Shown piece by piece: positions 26,604-35,877 of a stretch of DNA of 64,000 nucleotides. The notes under the pieces are model-generated. The model was not told where the DNA came from. It searched no databases and saw only the letters and a program-made list of their open reading frames with translations. The position numbers were made by a program, and so were the translations under genes. Origin of the DNA: Fictibacillus gelatini DSM 15865 (lineage in GTDB: Bacteria > Bacillota > Bacilli > Bacillales > Fictibacillaceae); contig NZ_AUMP01000003.1 in the NCBI RefSeq assembly GCF_000430745.1, forward strand, positions 309,649 to 373,648. Direction: 5' to 3'. Every line of letters starts with the position of its first letter. Position 1 is the first letter of the stretch.

Positions 26604-28781
26604 ATGAAACTTATTATTGCGGAAAAGCCAGACCAGGGAGCAAAGCTTGCCGCTCCGTTTCCCCATAAGAAAAAGTCGGGCTTTATTGAAATCGCGCCAA
26701 ATGAATTGTTTCCCAAAGGCGCCCTCTTAACATGGGCGATTGGCCATTTATGCGAATTGGTCGCGCCGGAAGAATATGATGCAAGGTGGAAAAAGTGGTC
26801 GCTTTCAACACTGCCAATCATTCCTTCGCAATTTAAGCATCGGGTGATGAAATCAAAATGGAAGCAGTTTCAAATCATCAAAGAATTGGTGCATAAAAGA
26901 GAAATAGAGGAAATCATCATGGCAGGCGATGCAGAACGGGAAGGAGAAGCGATTATCCGCATCATTTTGCAATTATGCAAAACGAACAAAAAAATGAAGC
27001 GGTTATGGATTTCTTCGTTAACCCCGAAATCAGTAGTAAAAGGATTTCAACAGTTGCTTGACGAAAAAGAGACGAGAAACATTTACTATGAAGCGCTGAG
27101 CCGCGCCTGTGCGGATTGGCTCGTTGGCATCAATATTTCACGCGCATATACGCTTTTGCTCCGGCAAAAAGGCATTTCGGACGTTTTCTCAGCGGGACGC
27201 GTCCAGACCCCGACGCTAGCGTTAATTGTTAAACGGGAAAAAGAAATTGAAAACTTCCGCTCAGAGCCTTTTTGGGAAGTGAATGCCATTTTTAACATGA
27301 ACGGCAAGCGGTACGAAGGAAAATGGCATAAAGAAGGCGAAACCCGCTTATCCGATCAAAAGTTAGCTAATAAAATCGCTGAGTTCTGCCGAGGAAAAGA
27401 GGCCAGGGTCCAATCGGTAGAAAAAGAACGAAAGGAACTGCAGCCGCCTTATCTGTTCAATTTATCTTCCCTGCAAGCGACAGCGAATAAAATGTATAAA
27501 TTTTCCCCACAAAAGACGCTCGACATTGCACAAAAATTATATGTAAAAGGGATCATTTCTTATCCCCGAAGCGATTCCAGTTTTGTGACAAAAGAAGAAG
27601 CAGCGCTATTTCCTGAAACGCTTCAAAAACTAAGCAACTTCGAGCAATATCAATCGTACTTCCCGCTGCCCTTCCAATCGATTGCGAATAATAAACGGTA
27701 TGTAAATGAAAAAAAGGTTACCGATCACTATGCGATTATACCGACTGAGCAAGTCGTCAATCCAGAGAAACTGTCAGCGGAAGAACAAAAAATATACAAT
27801 TTGATCGTTCTTCGTCTCATTGCCGCCCACTATGACAATGCCATCTTTGACTATACGACGGTCCATACATTAGTGGATGAAAGAGCCTCCTTCATTTCTA
27901 AAGGAAAAGAACAAATCCAGGAAGGATGGCGAAAAGTCATTTATGATAAAAGTGAAAAGGCAGGGGATGAGGAACAAGATTTGCCTCCTTTAGAAGAAAA
28001 AGAGAAAGGAAACGTTGAAGAGGCAAACGTAAAAGAAGGGAAGACGCAGCCGCCGAAACGGTATACAGAAGGCCAGCTGATCACATTGATGAAGACATGT
28101 GGAAAACATTTAGAAGATAAAGAGCTCGTCAAAGTGTTGAACAGCACGGAAGGCCTCGGGACAGAAGCAACACGGGCAGGAATCATTGGCGTCTTAAAAG
28201 ACCGAAAGTATATTGAAATCAAGAAAAACCAGGTGTTTGCGACAGATAAAGGGAAGCTATTAATTGAAGCGGTTGGAGCGAGCATTCTTGCTTCTCCCGA
28301 AATGACGGCAAAATGGGAAAAAAGGCTTCATGAAATCGGGGAAGGGAAGGCGGAGGCGCAAGCTTTTATGGAACAGGCGAAAAGGCTCGCCGTCAGCTTG
28401 ATTGAAGAAGCAAAAGAGAAGAGCGTCACATGGAATTTTGAAGGTTATTCTCTAGAAGCATTCAAAACGAAAAGTCCATCGAAAAAACGAACGGGGATCG
28501 GCACGAAAATGGGCAAATGCAAAAAATGCGATGGCGATATCATCAATAAGGGAACATTTTATGGTTGTACTAATTACAAAACGAAAAACTGCACGTTTAC
28601 CGTTTCAAAAAAAATATTAGGAAAGACGATTTCGCAGGCGAACGTGAAAAAAGTACTAAAAGACGGAAAATCCGGTCTCATTAAAGGATTTAAAAAAGGA
28701 GATAAAAGCTTTGATGCATTTCTCATCTATAATGAAAAGGAAGAGAAGATCGTTTTTTCGTTTGCAGAGGGCAAACAATAA
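26604..28781 (+). CDS. topB: DNA topoisomerase III (type IA)
   Basis: This 725-residue type IA topoisomerase relaxes or decatenates DNA through a 5'-phosphotyrosine. It has the TOPRIM domain (MKLIIAEKPDQGAK, IMAGDAEREGEAI), the active-site tyrosine in GIISYPRSDSSFVT (about residue 318), and a C-terminal cysteine-containing domain (CKKCDGD...GCTNYKTKNC). Residues 440-480 form an acidic insert. ATG follows AAAGGAG. Length is in the range for Bacillus TopB. Confidence 0.93.
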   Translation: MKLIIAEKPDQGAKLAAPFPHKKKSGFIEIAPNELFPKGALLTWAIGHLCELVAPEEYDARWKKWSLSTLPIIPSQFKHRVMKSKWKQFQIIKELVHKREIEEIIMAGDAEREGEAIIRIILQLCKTNKKMKRLWISSLTPKSVVKGFQQLLDEKETRNIYYEALSRACADWLVGINISRAYTLLLRQKGISDVFSAGRVQTPTLALIVKREKEIENFRSEPFWEVNAIFNMNGKRYEGKWHKEGETRLSDQKLANKIAEFCRGKEARVQSVEKERKELQPPYLFNLSSLQATANKMYKFSPQKTLDIAQKLYVKGIISYPRSDSSFVTKEEAALFPETLQKLSNFEQYQSYFPLPFQSIANNKRYVNEKKVTDHYAIIPTEQVVNPEKLSAEEQKIYNLIVLRLIAAHYDNAIFDYTTVHTLVDERASFISKGKEQIQEGWRKVIYDKSEKAGDEEQDLPPLEEKEKGNVEEANVKEGKTQPPKRYTEGQLITLMKTCGKHLEDKELVKVLNSTEGLGTEATRAGIIGVLKDRKYIEIKKNQVFATDKGKLLIEAVGASILASPEMTAKWEKRLHEIGEGKAEAQAFMEQAKRLAVSLIEEAKEKSVTWNFEGYSLEAFKTKSPSKKRTGIGTKMGKCKKCDGDIINKGTFYGCTNYKTKNCTFTVSKKILGKTISQANVKKVLKDGKSGLIKGFKKGDKSFDAFLIYNEKEEKIVFSFAEGKQ

Positions 28782-28858
28782 GCATTACGTTTTTTAAATC
28801 AAGAAGTTTATGGTATGGTATTAACGCATTACTATACTAGTTAGAAAGGATTGGAAAG

Positions 28859-30022
28859 ATGCAAAACTTTGTATTTCAAAATCCAACAAAACTCATTTTT
28901 GGACAGGGCCAGTTAGAGCAATTAAAAATAGAAGTTCCCCAGTACGGTAAGAAAGTGTTGATCGTCTATGGGGGAGGGAGCATTAAGCGAAATGGAATCT
29001 ACGATCAAATTACATCAATATTGGATGAAATCGGTGTTGAATTTGTAGAATTGAGCGGGGTTGAGCCGAATCCGCGAGTATCAACTGTAAGGAAAGGGAT
29101 TAACATTTGCCGGGAAAACGGTGTTGACTTCATTCTTGCGGTTGGTGGAGGAAGTGTCATTGACTGCACGAAAGCAATCGCCGCCGGGACGAAGTATGAA
29201 GGAGATGTCTGGGACCTGGTTACGAAGAAAGCGATTGCGCAGGAAGCCCTGCCGTTTGGAACGGTTCTTACATTGGCGGCGACCGGGTCTGAAATGAATA
29301 GCGGATCAGTGATTACGAATTGGGAAACAAACGAAAAGTATGGCTGGGGAAGCCCGGTCACGTTCCCGAAATTCTCCATATTGGATCCTCGCCATACATT
29401 TACAGTGCCGCGGGATCAAACCGTTTACGGCATGGTTGACATCATGTCTCACGTATTCGAACAATATTTCCATCATGGTACAAACACGCCGATCCAGGAC
29501 CGTTATTGTGAATCGATTTTACGGACAGTCATTGAAACGGCACCGAAACTTGTTAATGACCTTGAGAACTATAAGTACAGAGAAACGATTTTATATGCGG
29601 GAACGATGGCGTTAAACGGAACCCTCGCAATGGGTGTTCGCGGCGACTGGGCAACTCATAACATCGAACATGCTGTTTCTGCCGTTTACGATATCCCTCA
29701 CGGCGGTGGGTTGGCTATTCTTTTTCCAAACTGGATGAAGCATGTGCTCGATGAAAATGTCGCCCGCTTCAAGCAAATGGCGGAGCGTGTGTTCTCTATC
29801 AATGCGGAAGGAAAAACAGACCGGGAAGTTGCGCTGGAAGGAATAGAAGCGCTAAGACGTTTCTGGACGTCTATCGGCGCTCCATCAAGACTCGCCGACT
29901 ACGGAATTGGAGAGGAAAAGTTGGACGTCATGGCTGAAAAAGCGATGGCCAACGGTGAATTCGGCCACTTTAAACAATTGAATAAAGAAGATGTTCTGGC
30001 CATCTACCGGGCATCGTTGTAA
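28859..30022 (+). CDS. Iron-containing alcohol dehydrogenase, butanol-dehydrogenase type (YugJ/BdhA-like)
   Basis: This 387-residue group III alcohol dehydrogenase has the nucleotide motif [15 protein letters not shown] and the metal ligands in [13 protein letters not shown] and [20 protein letters not shown]. It probably interconverts aldehydes and primary alcohols with NAD(P)H. Closest known Bacillus proteins are YugJ/YugK. ATG follows AGAAAGGATTGG. Monocistronic with its own terminator. Confidence 0.88.
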   Translation: MQNFVFQNPTKLIFGQGQLEQLKIEVPQYGKKVLIVYGGGSIKRNGIYDQITSILDEIGVEFVELSGVEPNPRVSTVRKGINICRENGVDFILAVGGGSVIDCTKAIAAGTKYEGDVWDLVTKKAIAQEALPFGTVLTLAATGSEMNSGSVITNWETNEKYGWGSPVTFPKFSILDPRHTFTVPRDQTVYGMVDIMSHVFEQYFHHGTNTPIQDRYCESILRTVIETAPKLVNDLENYKYRETILYAGTMALNGTLAMGVRGDWATHNIEHAVSAVYDIPHGGGLAILFPNWMKHVLDENVARFKQMAERVFSINAEGKTDREVALEGIEALRRFWTSIGAPSRLADYGIGEEKLDVMAEKAMANGEFGHFKQLNKEDVLAIYRASL

Positions 30023-30028
30023 CAATGG

Positions 30029-30058
30029 GGAGACTATGTTGTAATCATAGTCTCCTTT
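30029..30058 (+). terminator. Terminator after the alcohol dehydrogenase gene
   Basis: GGAGACTATG (30029-30038) pairs with CATAGTCTCC (30046-30055), followed by TTT. Confidence 0.8.
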
Positions 30059-30136
30059 AGTTTCGTGAAAGAGTTCGATTTCATGTATTGACCAGATGGC
30101 AAAGGAAATAATGACGAAAGAAGGGAGGGACGACGG

Positions 30137-30283
30137 ATGAAAAATGAGCGAGTGCCAGAGCATAAAATGAACTTTACAGGTGATGTAGAAGAAGCGCTTG
30201 ATAATACCAATGCTGATGTCATGCGAAATACGACGTCAAGAAACAAAACGGTTGATGATCAAGCCAATTTAAAAAAAGAATAA
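30137..30283 (+). CDS. Small hydrophilic protein of unknown function
   Basis: This 48-residue reading frame starts at ATG 30137 eight bases after AAGGGAGGG, one of the best ribosome sites in the region, and ends just before a 16-base hairpin terminator. The product (starting MKNERVPEHKMNFTGDVEEAL) is polar, with no cysteine or membrane segment, like many small spore or stress proteins. No family recognised. Own ribosome site and terminator argue that it is real. Confidence 0.65.
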   Translation: MKNERVPEHKMNFTGDVEEALDNTNADVMRNTTSRNKTVDDQANLKKE

Positions 30284-30293
30284 TAATCGTAAT

Positions 30294-30330
30294 ACAAAGG
30301 ACAGCAACCAGTGGGGTTGCTGTCCTTTGT
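30294..30330. terminator. Strong hairpin terminator between convergent small genes
   Basis: Sixteen-base perfect arms (30294-30309 and 30315-30330) with a five-base loop. Right arm ends CTTTGT. It can serve the small plus-strand gene and the convergent microprotein gene. Confidence 0.85.
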
Positions 30331-30356
30331 TGAAAATCTCCAGAAAAGTTTCATGC

Positions 30357-30500
30357 TTATGTCGTCTCACCTTCAGTGGTTTTGCTTCTTTTTTTATTTT
30401 TTGTATCAAATTCTTTAGCACGTCCAGTATCTTGTTTGTTTTTCATTTCGGAATCATCAAAAATGGCGTTGATCAGTTTCGGAACTTCATTTTTTGGCAT
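30357..30500 (-). CDS. MPKNEV microprotein, longer copy
   Basis: This 47-residue minus-strand frame begins MPKNEVPKLINAIFDD and then becomes highly charged (KNKQDTGRAKEF, KNKKRSK). An AAAGGA sits ten bases before ATG 30500. A second frame 200 bases upstream starts with the same six residues and a similar helix. The paralogy is the main reason to accept both. Function unknown. Confidence 0.55.
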   Translation of the reverse strand: MPKNEVPKLINAIFDDSEMKNKQDTGRAKEFDTKNKKRSKTTEGETT

Positions 30501-30699
30501 TTCATACGCTTCCTTTCTTTTTTTCTGTATTGATTAGTATGCCAGAGAGGGCAGAAACCATTCTTGACAAGACACTATAACCACTATGAAGCACTTTTTT
30601 CTGGACGGTATTTTTGACGCCCTAGAAGTCAAGAACATGGGCATTGCAATGATTAAAGGGATTTATTGCAATGGAAGTACGCCAAATACGATGCTTAAA

Positions 30700-30801
30700 T
30701 CAAGTATCATTTTTGGCGTGTTCTTCTTGTTTGCTGCTGTTACTGTTGATCTCATCACCAAAAAAAGCCTCAATCAATAATTCAACTTCATTTTTAGGCA
30801 T
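30700..30801 (-). CDS. MPKNEV microprotein, short copy
   Basis: This 33-residue minus-strand frame starts MPKNEVELLIEAFFGDE, followed by a polar tail. AGGGGGAT lies six bases before ATG 30801. It shares MPKNEV and the pattern LI-A-F with the copy at 30357-30500. A longer plus-strand frame overlaps this stretch, but it lacks a ribosome site and any relative. Function unknown. Confidence 0.5.
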   Translation of the reverse strand: MPKNEVELLIEAFFGDEINSNSSKQEEHAKNDT

Positions 30802-30960
30802 CTTTGATCCCCCTACTTTTTAAATCAGTATATGAGAACAACAGAATAATTAAAACTTAATTATCATAAAAACTGACATAAAGTTGAACCCTAATCATTC
30901 TACACATTTAATATTTAGAGGATGAGAAATTTGGCAAAAAATAAGAAAGGACAATTGAAC

Positions 30961-31020
30961 GTTCCGACGTCGTGGAACTGAGAAGCTCCCACCTCTCAGC
31001 GAAGGTGCTGAGTAGTTCAC
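30961..31020 (+). ncRNA. Solitary pseudoknot RNA/IS605-type right-end remnant
   Basis: This segment folds into GTTCC/GGAAC (30961-30965, 30974-30978), then interleaved pairs CACCT (30990-30994) with AGGTG (31003-31007) and CTCAGC (30995-31000) with GCTGAG (31007-31012; G31007 can pair only once), an H-type pseudoknot. GAAC (30975-30978) can also close on GTTC (31015-31018). Layout and wording strongly recall TnpB-associated RNA at right ends of IS200/IS605 elements. No tnpA or tnpB is nearby, so it would be a transposon relic or a stand-alone element. The identity is recalled, not searched. Confidence 0.5.
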
Positions 31021-31022
31021 AT

Positions 31023-31054
31023 AAAAAAAAGACCACGTATTACTAAGTGGTCTT
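31023..31054 (-). terminator. Terminator after phr
   Basis: AAGACCAC (31029-31036) pairs with GTGGTCTT (31047-31054); on the minus strand it is followed by eight Ts. It overlaps the phr stop codon. Confidence 0.88.
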
Positions 31055-31211
31055 AGAGTGTTTCTCCGTGCCCTTCTTGGACAAATTTTGCAGCAACATA
31101 GTGGGTTGAAAGCGTTTCTCCGTGTCCTGCCTCCTTTTTTAAGCTTAACTCAGTAATTGAAACGGTAAATGCCAGGGCAAGACAACCTAAAACAAAAAGG
31201 AATTTCTTCAT
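31053..31211 (-). CDS. Phr-type signal peptide precursor with two GHGETL copies
   Basis: This 52-residue precursor has a lysine-start hydrophobic export segment (KKFLFVLGCLALAFTV) and then two copies of GHGETL, at residues 29-34 and 47-52, the latter at the extreme C-terminus. The DNA of the two copies differs only at three synonymous third positions (GGA/GGG, ACG/ACA, CTT/CTC). Its ATG overlaps the stop of the upstream rap gene (ATGA), the usual rap-phr layout. The mature signal is probably a five- or six-residue peptide that is re-imported and inhibits its Rap protein. The exact peptide is inference. Confidence 0.85.
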   Translation of the reverse strand: MKKFLFVLGCLALAFTVSITELSLKKEAGHGETLSTHYVAAKFVQEGHGETL

Positions 31212-32308
31212 TTCAACGCCCCTCTTTCAAGTAGTTTTTGTTTCGCCTCATAGGCAATATAAAAGTAATAATTACTTTTCTCTGCTTTATTTTTATTATA
31301 AAAACGAACGGCCAACTTTTCGGCATAATCTTGAACATATATCCATAATTCTTCTTTATTGAAGTAGTCAATTCCTTCTTTTACAGCCGATTCTAACTCA
31401 GTATCTTCTACCGAATGATTCATTTTGTGAAGAATATTTAAATGGATACGATATTCTTCGTTATTGGCTTCTTCGCAATGTTTTAATCCTTCCTCGACAA
31501 AGGCTACTGCTGTTTCCGGTTCTCCGATTTTGTAGTATTCACGGGCTAAGAGAAATGTTGTTTTATCTAGCTTAACTCCTTTTTCATAAACAAATTTTAA
31601 GCGATTGATGGCTGCTGCAGAAAGATTTTGATCGGCATATAAGAGACCAAGATTGTATCGAACGGTTAATGATAATTTTTCATGCTTCTTTTCCTCTGCG
31701 ATGCTCAATGCTGCAATAAAATGTTCTTCAGCTTCCTCGAATTGTTTTAACGAGATACATGCCAATCCTAAAATATTTTCACAGTCAGCAGCGCTGATCT
31801 CATATCCGGGCTTTTCCTCAAATAATGACTTTGCTTTTGATGCATAATGAGTTGCCAATAATGGTTGCTCAATATGGTAGTAAAAAATTGCGACTTTATA
31901 ATTGAATTCCGCATTCTCTATCTCATCATCAACATATTTTAAATAGTTTTCAGCTTTTATGTAATATTGACGCGCATCACTATAATTTCCTGTTTTTGTA
32001 GTTAAAATCGCTTTAAAAAAGTAATAGTAATAAGTGATAAAATCGTCAGTTTGTGCTAGGGGCAAATCAATGTTTTGCAATGTTTTTTCCGCACTAGTTA
32101 AATCATTGATGAGCATTAGATACCGGGAATCTAGTAAAGAGTAATAGACAAATAGGGTTTGGGTTGGATCATGTTCCATGCTCTGAAGCTTTTGCTCTAT
32201 CTGATTTTTCAGTTGTCTTGATTTAATAAGATTTTGTGACCGAATTTCCTGATACCACTCATTCAACAATTGCATCATCTGTTCTTTGCTAATCGCCTGG
32301 ACAGCCAT
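31208..32308 (-). CDS. Rap-family TPR regulator (response regulator phosphatase/anti-activator)
   Basis: This 366-residue cytoplasmic protein has an N-terminal three-helix bundle (residues 1-70) and a run of tetratricopeptide repeats (e.g. ALSIAEEKKHEKLSLTVRYNLGLLYADQ), as in B. subtilis Rap proteins. Rap proteins dephosphorylate Spo0F or block regulators such as ComA and are inhibited by Phr peptides. ATG follows TAGGAGGGGA. The phr gene overlaps its stop. Which response regulator it targets cannot be told from sequence alone. Confidence 0.88.
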   Translation of the reverse strand: MAVQAISKEQMMQLLNEWYQEIRSQNLIKSRQLKNQIEQKLQSMEHDPTQTLFVYYSLLDSRYLMLINDLTSAEKTLQNIDLPLAQTDDFITYYYYFFKAILTTKTGNYSDARQYYIKAENYLKYVDDEIENAEFNYKVAIFYYHIEQPLLATHYASKAKSLFEEKPGYEISAADCENILGLACISLKQFEEAEEHFIAALSIAEEKKHEKLSLTVRYNLGLLYADQNLSAAAINRLKFVYEKGVKLDKTTFLLAREYYKIGEPETAVAFVEEGLKHCEEANNEEYRIHLNILHKMNHSVEDTELESAVKEGIDYFNKEELWIYVQDYAEKLAVRFYNKNKAEKSNYYFYIAYEAKQKLLERGALK

Positions 32309-32728
32309 TAAATCCCCTCCTATTCCTTATTTTTCCTTAATGCTAATTTGATAGTATCATAAAGAAGAATAAAAAGAAATTGGGAAAATTGTCGTAAAAA
32401 GGGTACTTTAACTCTACGGACATCTGTTCTATTTTCTCAAAAAAAGCAACAGGTTCTAGTTCTACTCTTTGGCTGTCCAAAGATTTAGTAGTTTCCATTT
32501 TAGTTCCTTCCATTCTGAAATACTTGGAAAGAGATCGAAAAAGAAGAAAAATATTAGCTTTTTAGCAGCGCAAAATAATGTCCTGCAACTTTGAAATAGG
32601 CTAATAGTCCTATTTTCCTCTCAATCTATTTACTGGAAATTAACGTTTGAAATAATCATCAATGAATCTAAATATGATGTAAGTTAAGACAACCCGTACG
32701 TGGCGAACTTTAAAAAGATTGGGAATAA
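32309..32728. other. AT-rich spacer upstream of rap with one weak small reading frame
   Basis: No recognisable gene. A minus-strand frame at 32343-32498 (51 residues, start METTKSLDSQRVELEP) has GGAAGGA five bases before its ATG, but its hydrophobic tail runs into the rap promoter zone and no homologue is recalled. The rest is AT-rich and carries no clear repeat or RNA motif. Confidence 0.3.
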
Positions 32729-32754
32729 AAGCCGGGTTCAATAAAACCCGGCTT
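32729..32754 (-). terminator. Terminator of the DUF3900-type gene
   Basis: AAGCCGGGTT (32729-32738) / AACCCGGCTT (32745-32754) hairpin; on the minus strand it is followed by TTATTCCC. It overlaps the stop codon. Confidence 0.85.
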
Positions 32755-33821
32755 CAATGTCCGCTTTTTCTTTTAATCCTCTCCATCACTGCATCCAGCT
32801 CATCCGGCTTCAAAAACTCAATTGGCGAAAATCCTTTTTCAAACAAAATGGAATCCGATTCGATGATGGTCACATAACGGCCGTTCACTTTGGCGAGGTG
32901 GATTTGATCACCGAAATCAGCCAACAGCCCTTTAATGGAAATATGGTCGGCTTTCATTTTTAATTCCAGTTCCGGTGTATGCTCAACAATTTGGGATGCC
33001 GCTTCGACGACCTGCTCTGTTGTAAAATGCTCGCGTATTTCCCGCTTCGGACTGGCCGCCCACGTTTCCATCGCTTCTTCCATCTGTTCCCGCTCTTCAC
33101 TGTTCTCTTCATACGTTTCCTCGATATGCTCGCGAACCATGCCGATCACCTGTGTTTTCACGATTTCCGGCATCGACTGTTCGTACTCTACGAACTTTAA
33201 AAAGTCCTCGAAATAGCGGGCATGAGAAGCTTGATGGATCTTTAGTTCGCCTTCCTCGATCATTCCTTCTTCCGGCATGTACGGATATTGAATCGATTTC
33301 ATGTTTTTCGTTGTAATTGCCATTTCGACATTGCGGATAAGGGACGTTTCATCTGCAATGGAAGCGACTTTTGGCTCGAAGTCACATTTCATAATGAAGA
33401 CGAATGGATCGTCGAAATACTTCCGTAGCTTTGCGGATGCGACAAGGAATACACCGCCGCGCACTGCGCTCGTATCGAGATAGGAGGAAACAAACTGCTC
33501 ACTGATTTTCCTGAAATCTTCCTCTGTCGCGGCAAAACGAGCCCGGTGAAAGAGATTATAATTCGGGTTCGAATCGAGTGCGTGCCCGGGCTCGACGATA
33601 AACCGGCCAATCTTCGTCGGCACTTGTTCAGTTTTTGGATGCCGTTCCACTTTCCGCTTAACAATTTTCGTCAGTTCACCGTCCAAAAAGTCTTTTAATG
33701 CGCTAGATTCATAGGTTTCACTATTCAATGTTTGAAAATGCTTATAATGTTTATTCGCCTGTTCGCCTTTTCCTTCTACATGCACGACGAAAAATGACAA
33801 ATACGTAATTGTAAAATCCAT
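32754..33821 (-). CDS. Conserved Bacillus protein of unknown function (DUF3900-like)
   Basis: This 355-residue soluble protein starts MDFTITYLSFFVVHVEGKGEQANKHY. ATG 33821 is chosen because AGGGTGA lies just upstream; the frame stays open far upstream, but those residues look like non-coding sequence. It has an acidic helical stretch (EHIEETYEENSEEREQMEEAMETW) and no membrane segment. It recalls the DUF3900 family of Bacillus; the activity of that family is unknown to me. Single gene with its own terminator. Confidence 0.65.
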   Translation of the reverse strand: MDFTITYLSFFVVHVEGKGEQANKHYKHFQTLNSETYESSALKDFLDGELTKIVKRKVERHPKTEQVPTKIGRFIVEPGHALDSNPNYNLFHRARFAATEEDFRKISEQFVSSYLDTSAVRGGVFLVASAKLRKYFDDPFVFIMKCDFEPKVASIADETSLIRNVEMAITTKNMKSIQYPYMPEEGMIEEGELKIHQASHARYFEDFLKFVEYEQSMPEIVKTQVIGMVREHIEETYEENSEEREQMEEAMETWAASPKREIREHFTTEQVVEAASQIVEHTPELELKMKADHISIKGLLADFGDQIHLAKVNGRYVTIIESDSILFEKGFSPIEFLKPDELDAVMERIKRKSGH

Positions 33822-33993
33822 TTCATTCACCCTGGCTTCATTTCTTTGACTCTCATTAGTATAGAAACCTGGCAAACTTTCGTCAATTTTAATATATGAT
33901 AGTAGCATATCAAGGTAGTTAAACACGATAAAAATATGTTGTGACAGGAACACATGTTTGCTAAAATGAAATAAACGACAGAGGGGGAGTTTA

Positions 33994-34466
33994 ATGAGCA
34001 ATTTAGTGCTTCGGAATGTGATTGAGGATGACCTTCCTATTTTTTTAAGCATCAGCAGGATAGTGAAGCAAATCAAATGGCTGCCTTTACAAGCAAGGAT
34101 CCTAATGATTGGAATGGCTTCGTTGAACACTGGAACAAAATACTTACAAATAGGGATATTATTAGCCAAACGATTATTGTTGAAAACATTGTAGTTGGAC
34201 ATATTGCACATTTCGAGCAGTTTGGAGAACCAGAAGTCACCTATTGGATCGGAAAGGAATATTGGGGTAGGGGAATCGCAACCAATGCATTACGAGAATT
34301 TCTAAAACAGGTTACAATTCGTCCACTATATGCTCGTGCCGCGAAAGACAATGCTGGATCCCTTAAGGTTTTAAAAAAATGTGGCTTCACAATTTCGGGC
34401 GAAGACATCGGGTATTCAAATGCGCGCGGTAAAGATGTTGAAGAGTTTGTTCTAACCCTCAACTAA
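33994..34466 (+). pseudogene. GNAT acetyltransferase, frameshift in a T7 run
   Basis: The first 15 codons (MSNLVLRNVIEDDLP) and the frame starting near 34050 together make a normal 157-residue GNAT (KHQQDSEANQMAAFTSKDPNDW, then YWIGKEYWGRGIATNALREF and ARAAKDNAGSLKVLKKCGF). They are joined if the seven-T run at 34040-34046 had eight Ts. ATG follows AGAGGGGG. Either a real one-base deletion, a sequencing error, or a slippery run that can be rescued. The acetyl-CoA motif GRGIATNA is intact. Confidence 0.8.
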
Positions 34467-34504
34467 AGAAATTCAAGCCATGTTGTTTGCGATTAAGAAC
34501 ATCA

Positions 34505-34556
34505 ATAGCCAAATTCTCACTGCCAGAAACAAAAGGGAATTTGGCTATTTTATTTC
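34505..34556 (+). terminator. Terminator after the GNAT gene
   Basis: ATAGCCAAATTC (34505-34516) pairs with GAATTTGGCTAT (34537-34548), followed by TTTATTTC. Confidence 0.8.
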
Positions 34557-34847
34557 TTAAAATTATATGCGAAATTTTACATACATCATTTCTTTTAAGT
34601 ACTTTTTGAAATGACTTTTATGAATAATCCAAATCTTTGTGTGGTTTTTTCGCGTTTTGCTGGTGGTACCCCTCATTAGCTATATTTTTTTAAACCTCCA
34701 ATTTCGGTGAAGAGCCGCTGAATTTGTTATGTTGCCTGTTTACGTACTAAACTTATGAATGAGAATAGACCCTGCTTAATTGTGCACGAAATGTCGGATG
34801 GATCCATTCAAATCCCGTTATTCTATGGATGAAGGAGGTCATAAATT
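34557..34847. other. Spacer before the AraC-family gene
   Basis: No gene, repeat or RNA element recognised in this AT-rich stretch. The last bases hold the ribosome site GAAGGAGG for the following gene. Confidence 0.4.
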
Positions 34848-35720
34848 ATGGATTTGCTTAAGAACATGAATGGTGCGATAACATACATCGAAGAAAACCT
34901 TGCAAATGACATTGACTTTAAAGAAGTGGCAAGGCTTGCTTTCTGCTCTGAATATCATTTTAAAAGGATGTTTTCCTTTCTTGCAGGCATTTCGCTTTCC
35001 GAATACATCCGCCGTAGACGCCTTACGCTAGCCGCATTTGAACTTAAGGATAGAAACGTCAAAGTTATTGACATTGCGATGAAATATGGGTATGAATCAC
35101 CCGATTCTTTTACTAGAGCTTTTCAAAAGCTACATGGCATAACACCGTCAGAAGCGAGAAAAAATGGCCATTCACTTAAAGCTTTTCCACGGATGATCTT
35201 CCAATTATCCATTATGGGAGGAAATGAAATGAACTATCGTATTGAAGAAAAAAAGGAATTTCGGATCGTAGGCATTAAGAAAAAGGTTCCATTGATTTTT
35301 AAAGGAGTTAACCCGGAGATTGACGCTATGTGGAAAAGTTTAGATGATGAGCTAATCCTTCAATTAAAAACGCTTTCCAATGTCGCTCCGCTTGGACTTA
35401 TTAGCGCATCAACAAACTTTTCAGAAGGTAGAATGGAGGAGAAGGGGGAGCTTGACCATTATATTGGCGTGGCCACAACGAATGAATGCCCCGATCAACT
35501 TTCAGCACTTGAAGTTCCCGCCTTGACATGGGCTGTTTTCGAAGCGATCGGACCATTTCCTGATACGCTTCAAGAAGTATGGGGGCGCATTTATTCTGAA
35601 TGGTTTCCATCTTCAAACTATGAACAAATTGAGGGCCCGGAAATTTTGTGGAATGAGAGTAAAGATGTAACCTCGGCATCTTTCAAAAGTGAAATTTGGA
35701 TTCCGGTTTTGAAAAAGTAA
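34848..35720 (+). CDS. AraC-family regulator with GyrI-like effector domain
   Basis: This 290-residue protein has an N-terminal double helix-turn-helix of the AraC/XylS type ([15 protein letters not shown] and [31 protein letters not shown]) and a C-terminal GyrI-like/AraC_E_bind domain (residues about 127-290, [19 protein letters not shown] ... [15 protein letters not shown]). Such proteins sense hydrophobic or cationic compounds and often control efflux. No obvious target gene is adjacent. ATG follows GAAGGAGGTC. Confidence 0.85.
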   Translation: MDLLKNMNGAITYIEENLANDIDFKEVARLAFCSEYHFKRMFSFLAGISLSEYIRRRRLTLAAFELKDRNVKVIDIAMKYGYESPDSFTRAFQKLHGITPSEARKNGHSLKAFPRMIFQLSIMGGNEMNYRIEEKKEFRIVGIKKKVPLIFKGVNPEIDAMWKSLDDELILQLKTLSNVAPLGLISASTNFSEGRMEEKGELDHYIGVATTNECPDQLSALEVPALTWAVFEAIGPFPDTLQEVWGRIYSEWFPSSNYEQIEGPEILWNESKDVTSASFKSEIWIPVLKK

Positions 35721-35877
35721 TTTCATCAGACATAGCGCATCCCAATCGTGGTGTGCTATTTCTTTTGCAAGCTGAGATTTCCCAAATAAAATCCCTTCAT
35801 TTATGTTAAAATAATCAAAATGGTTTGATATTATGCAATGTTCATAAACAATTTTATAGATTAAAAGGAGAGGACCT

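Noticed and set aside
30586..30780. Plus-strand 64-codon frame with a hydrophobic tail
   Set aside because: No ribosome site; it lies antisense to the MPKNEV microprotein, whose paralogy makes the minus strand the better choice.
30921..30980. 19-codon plus-strand frame (MRNLAKNKKGQLNVPTSWN)
   Set aside because: Too short, and it runs into the structured RNA at 30961-31020.
33822..34211. N-terminal extension of the DUF3900-like gene
   Set aside because: The frame is open further upstream, but the added residues do not resemble the family, overlap the GNAT gene in antisense, and a good ribosome site lies before ATG 33821.
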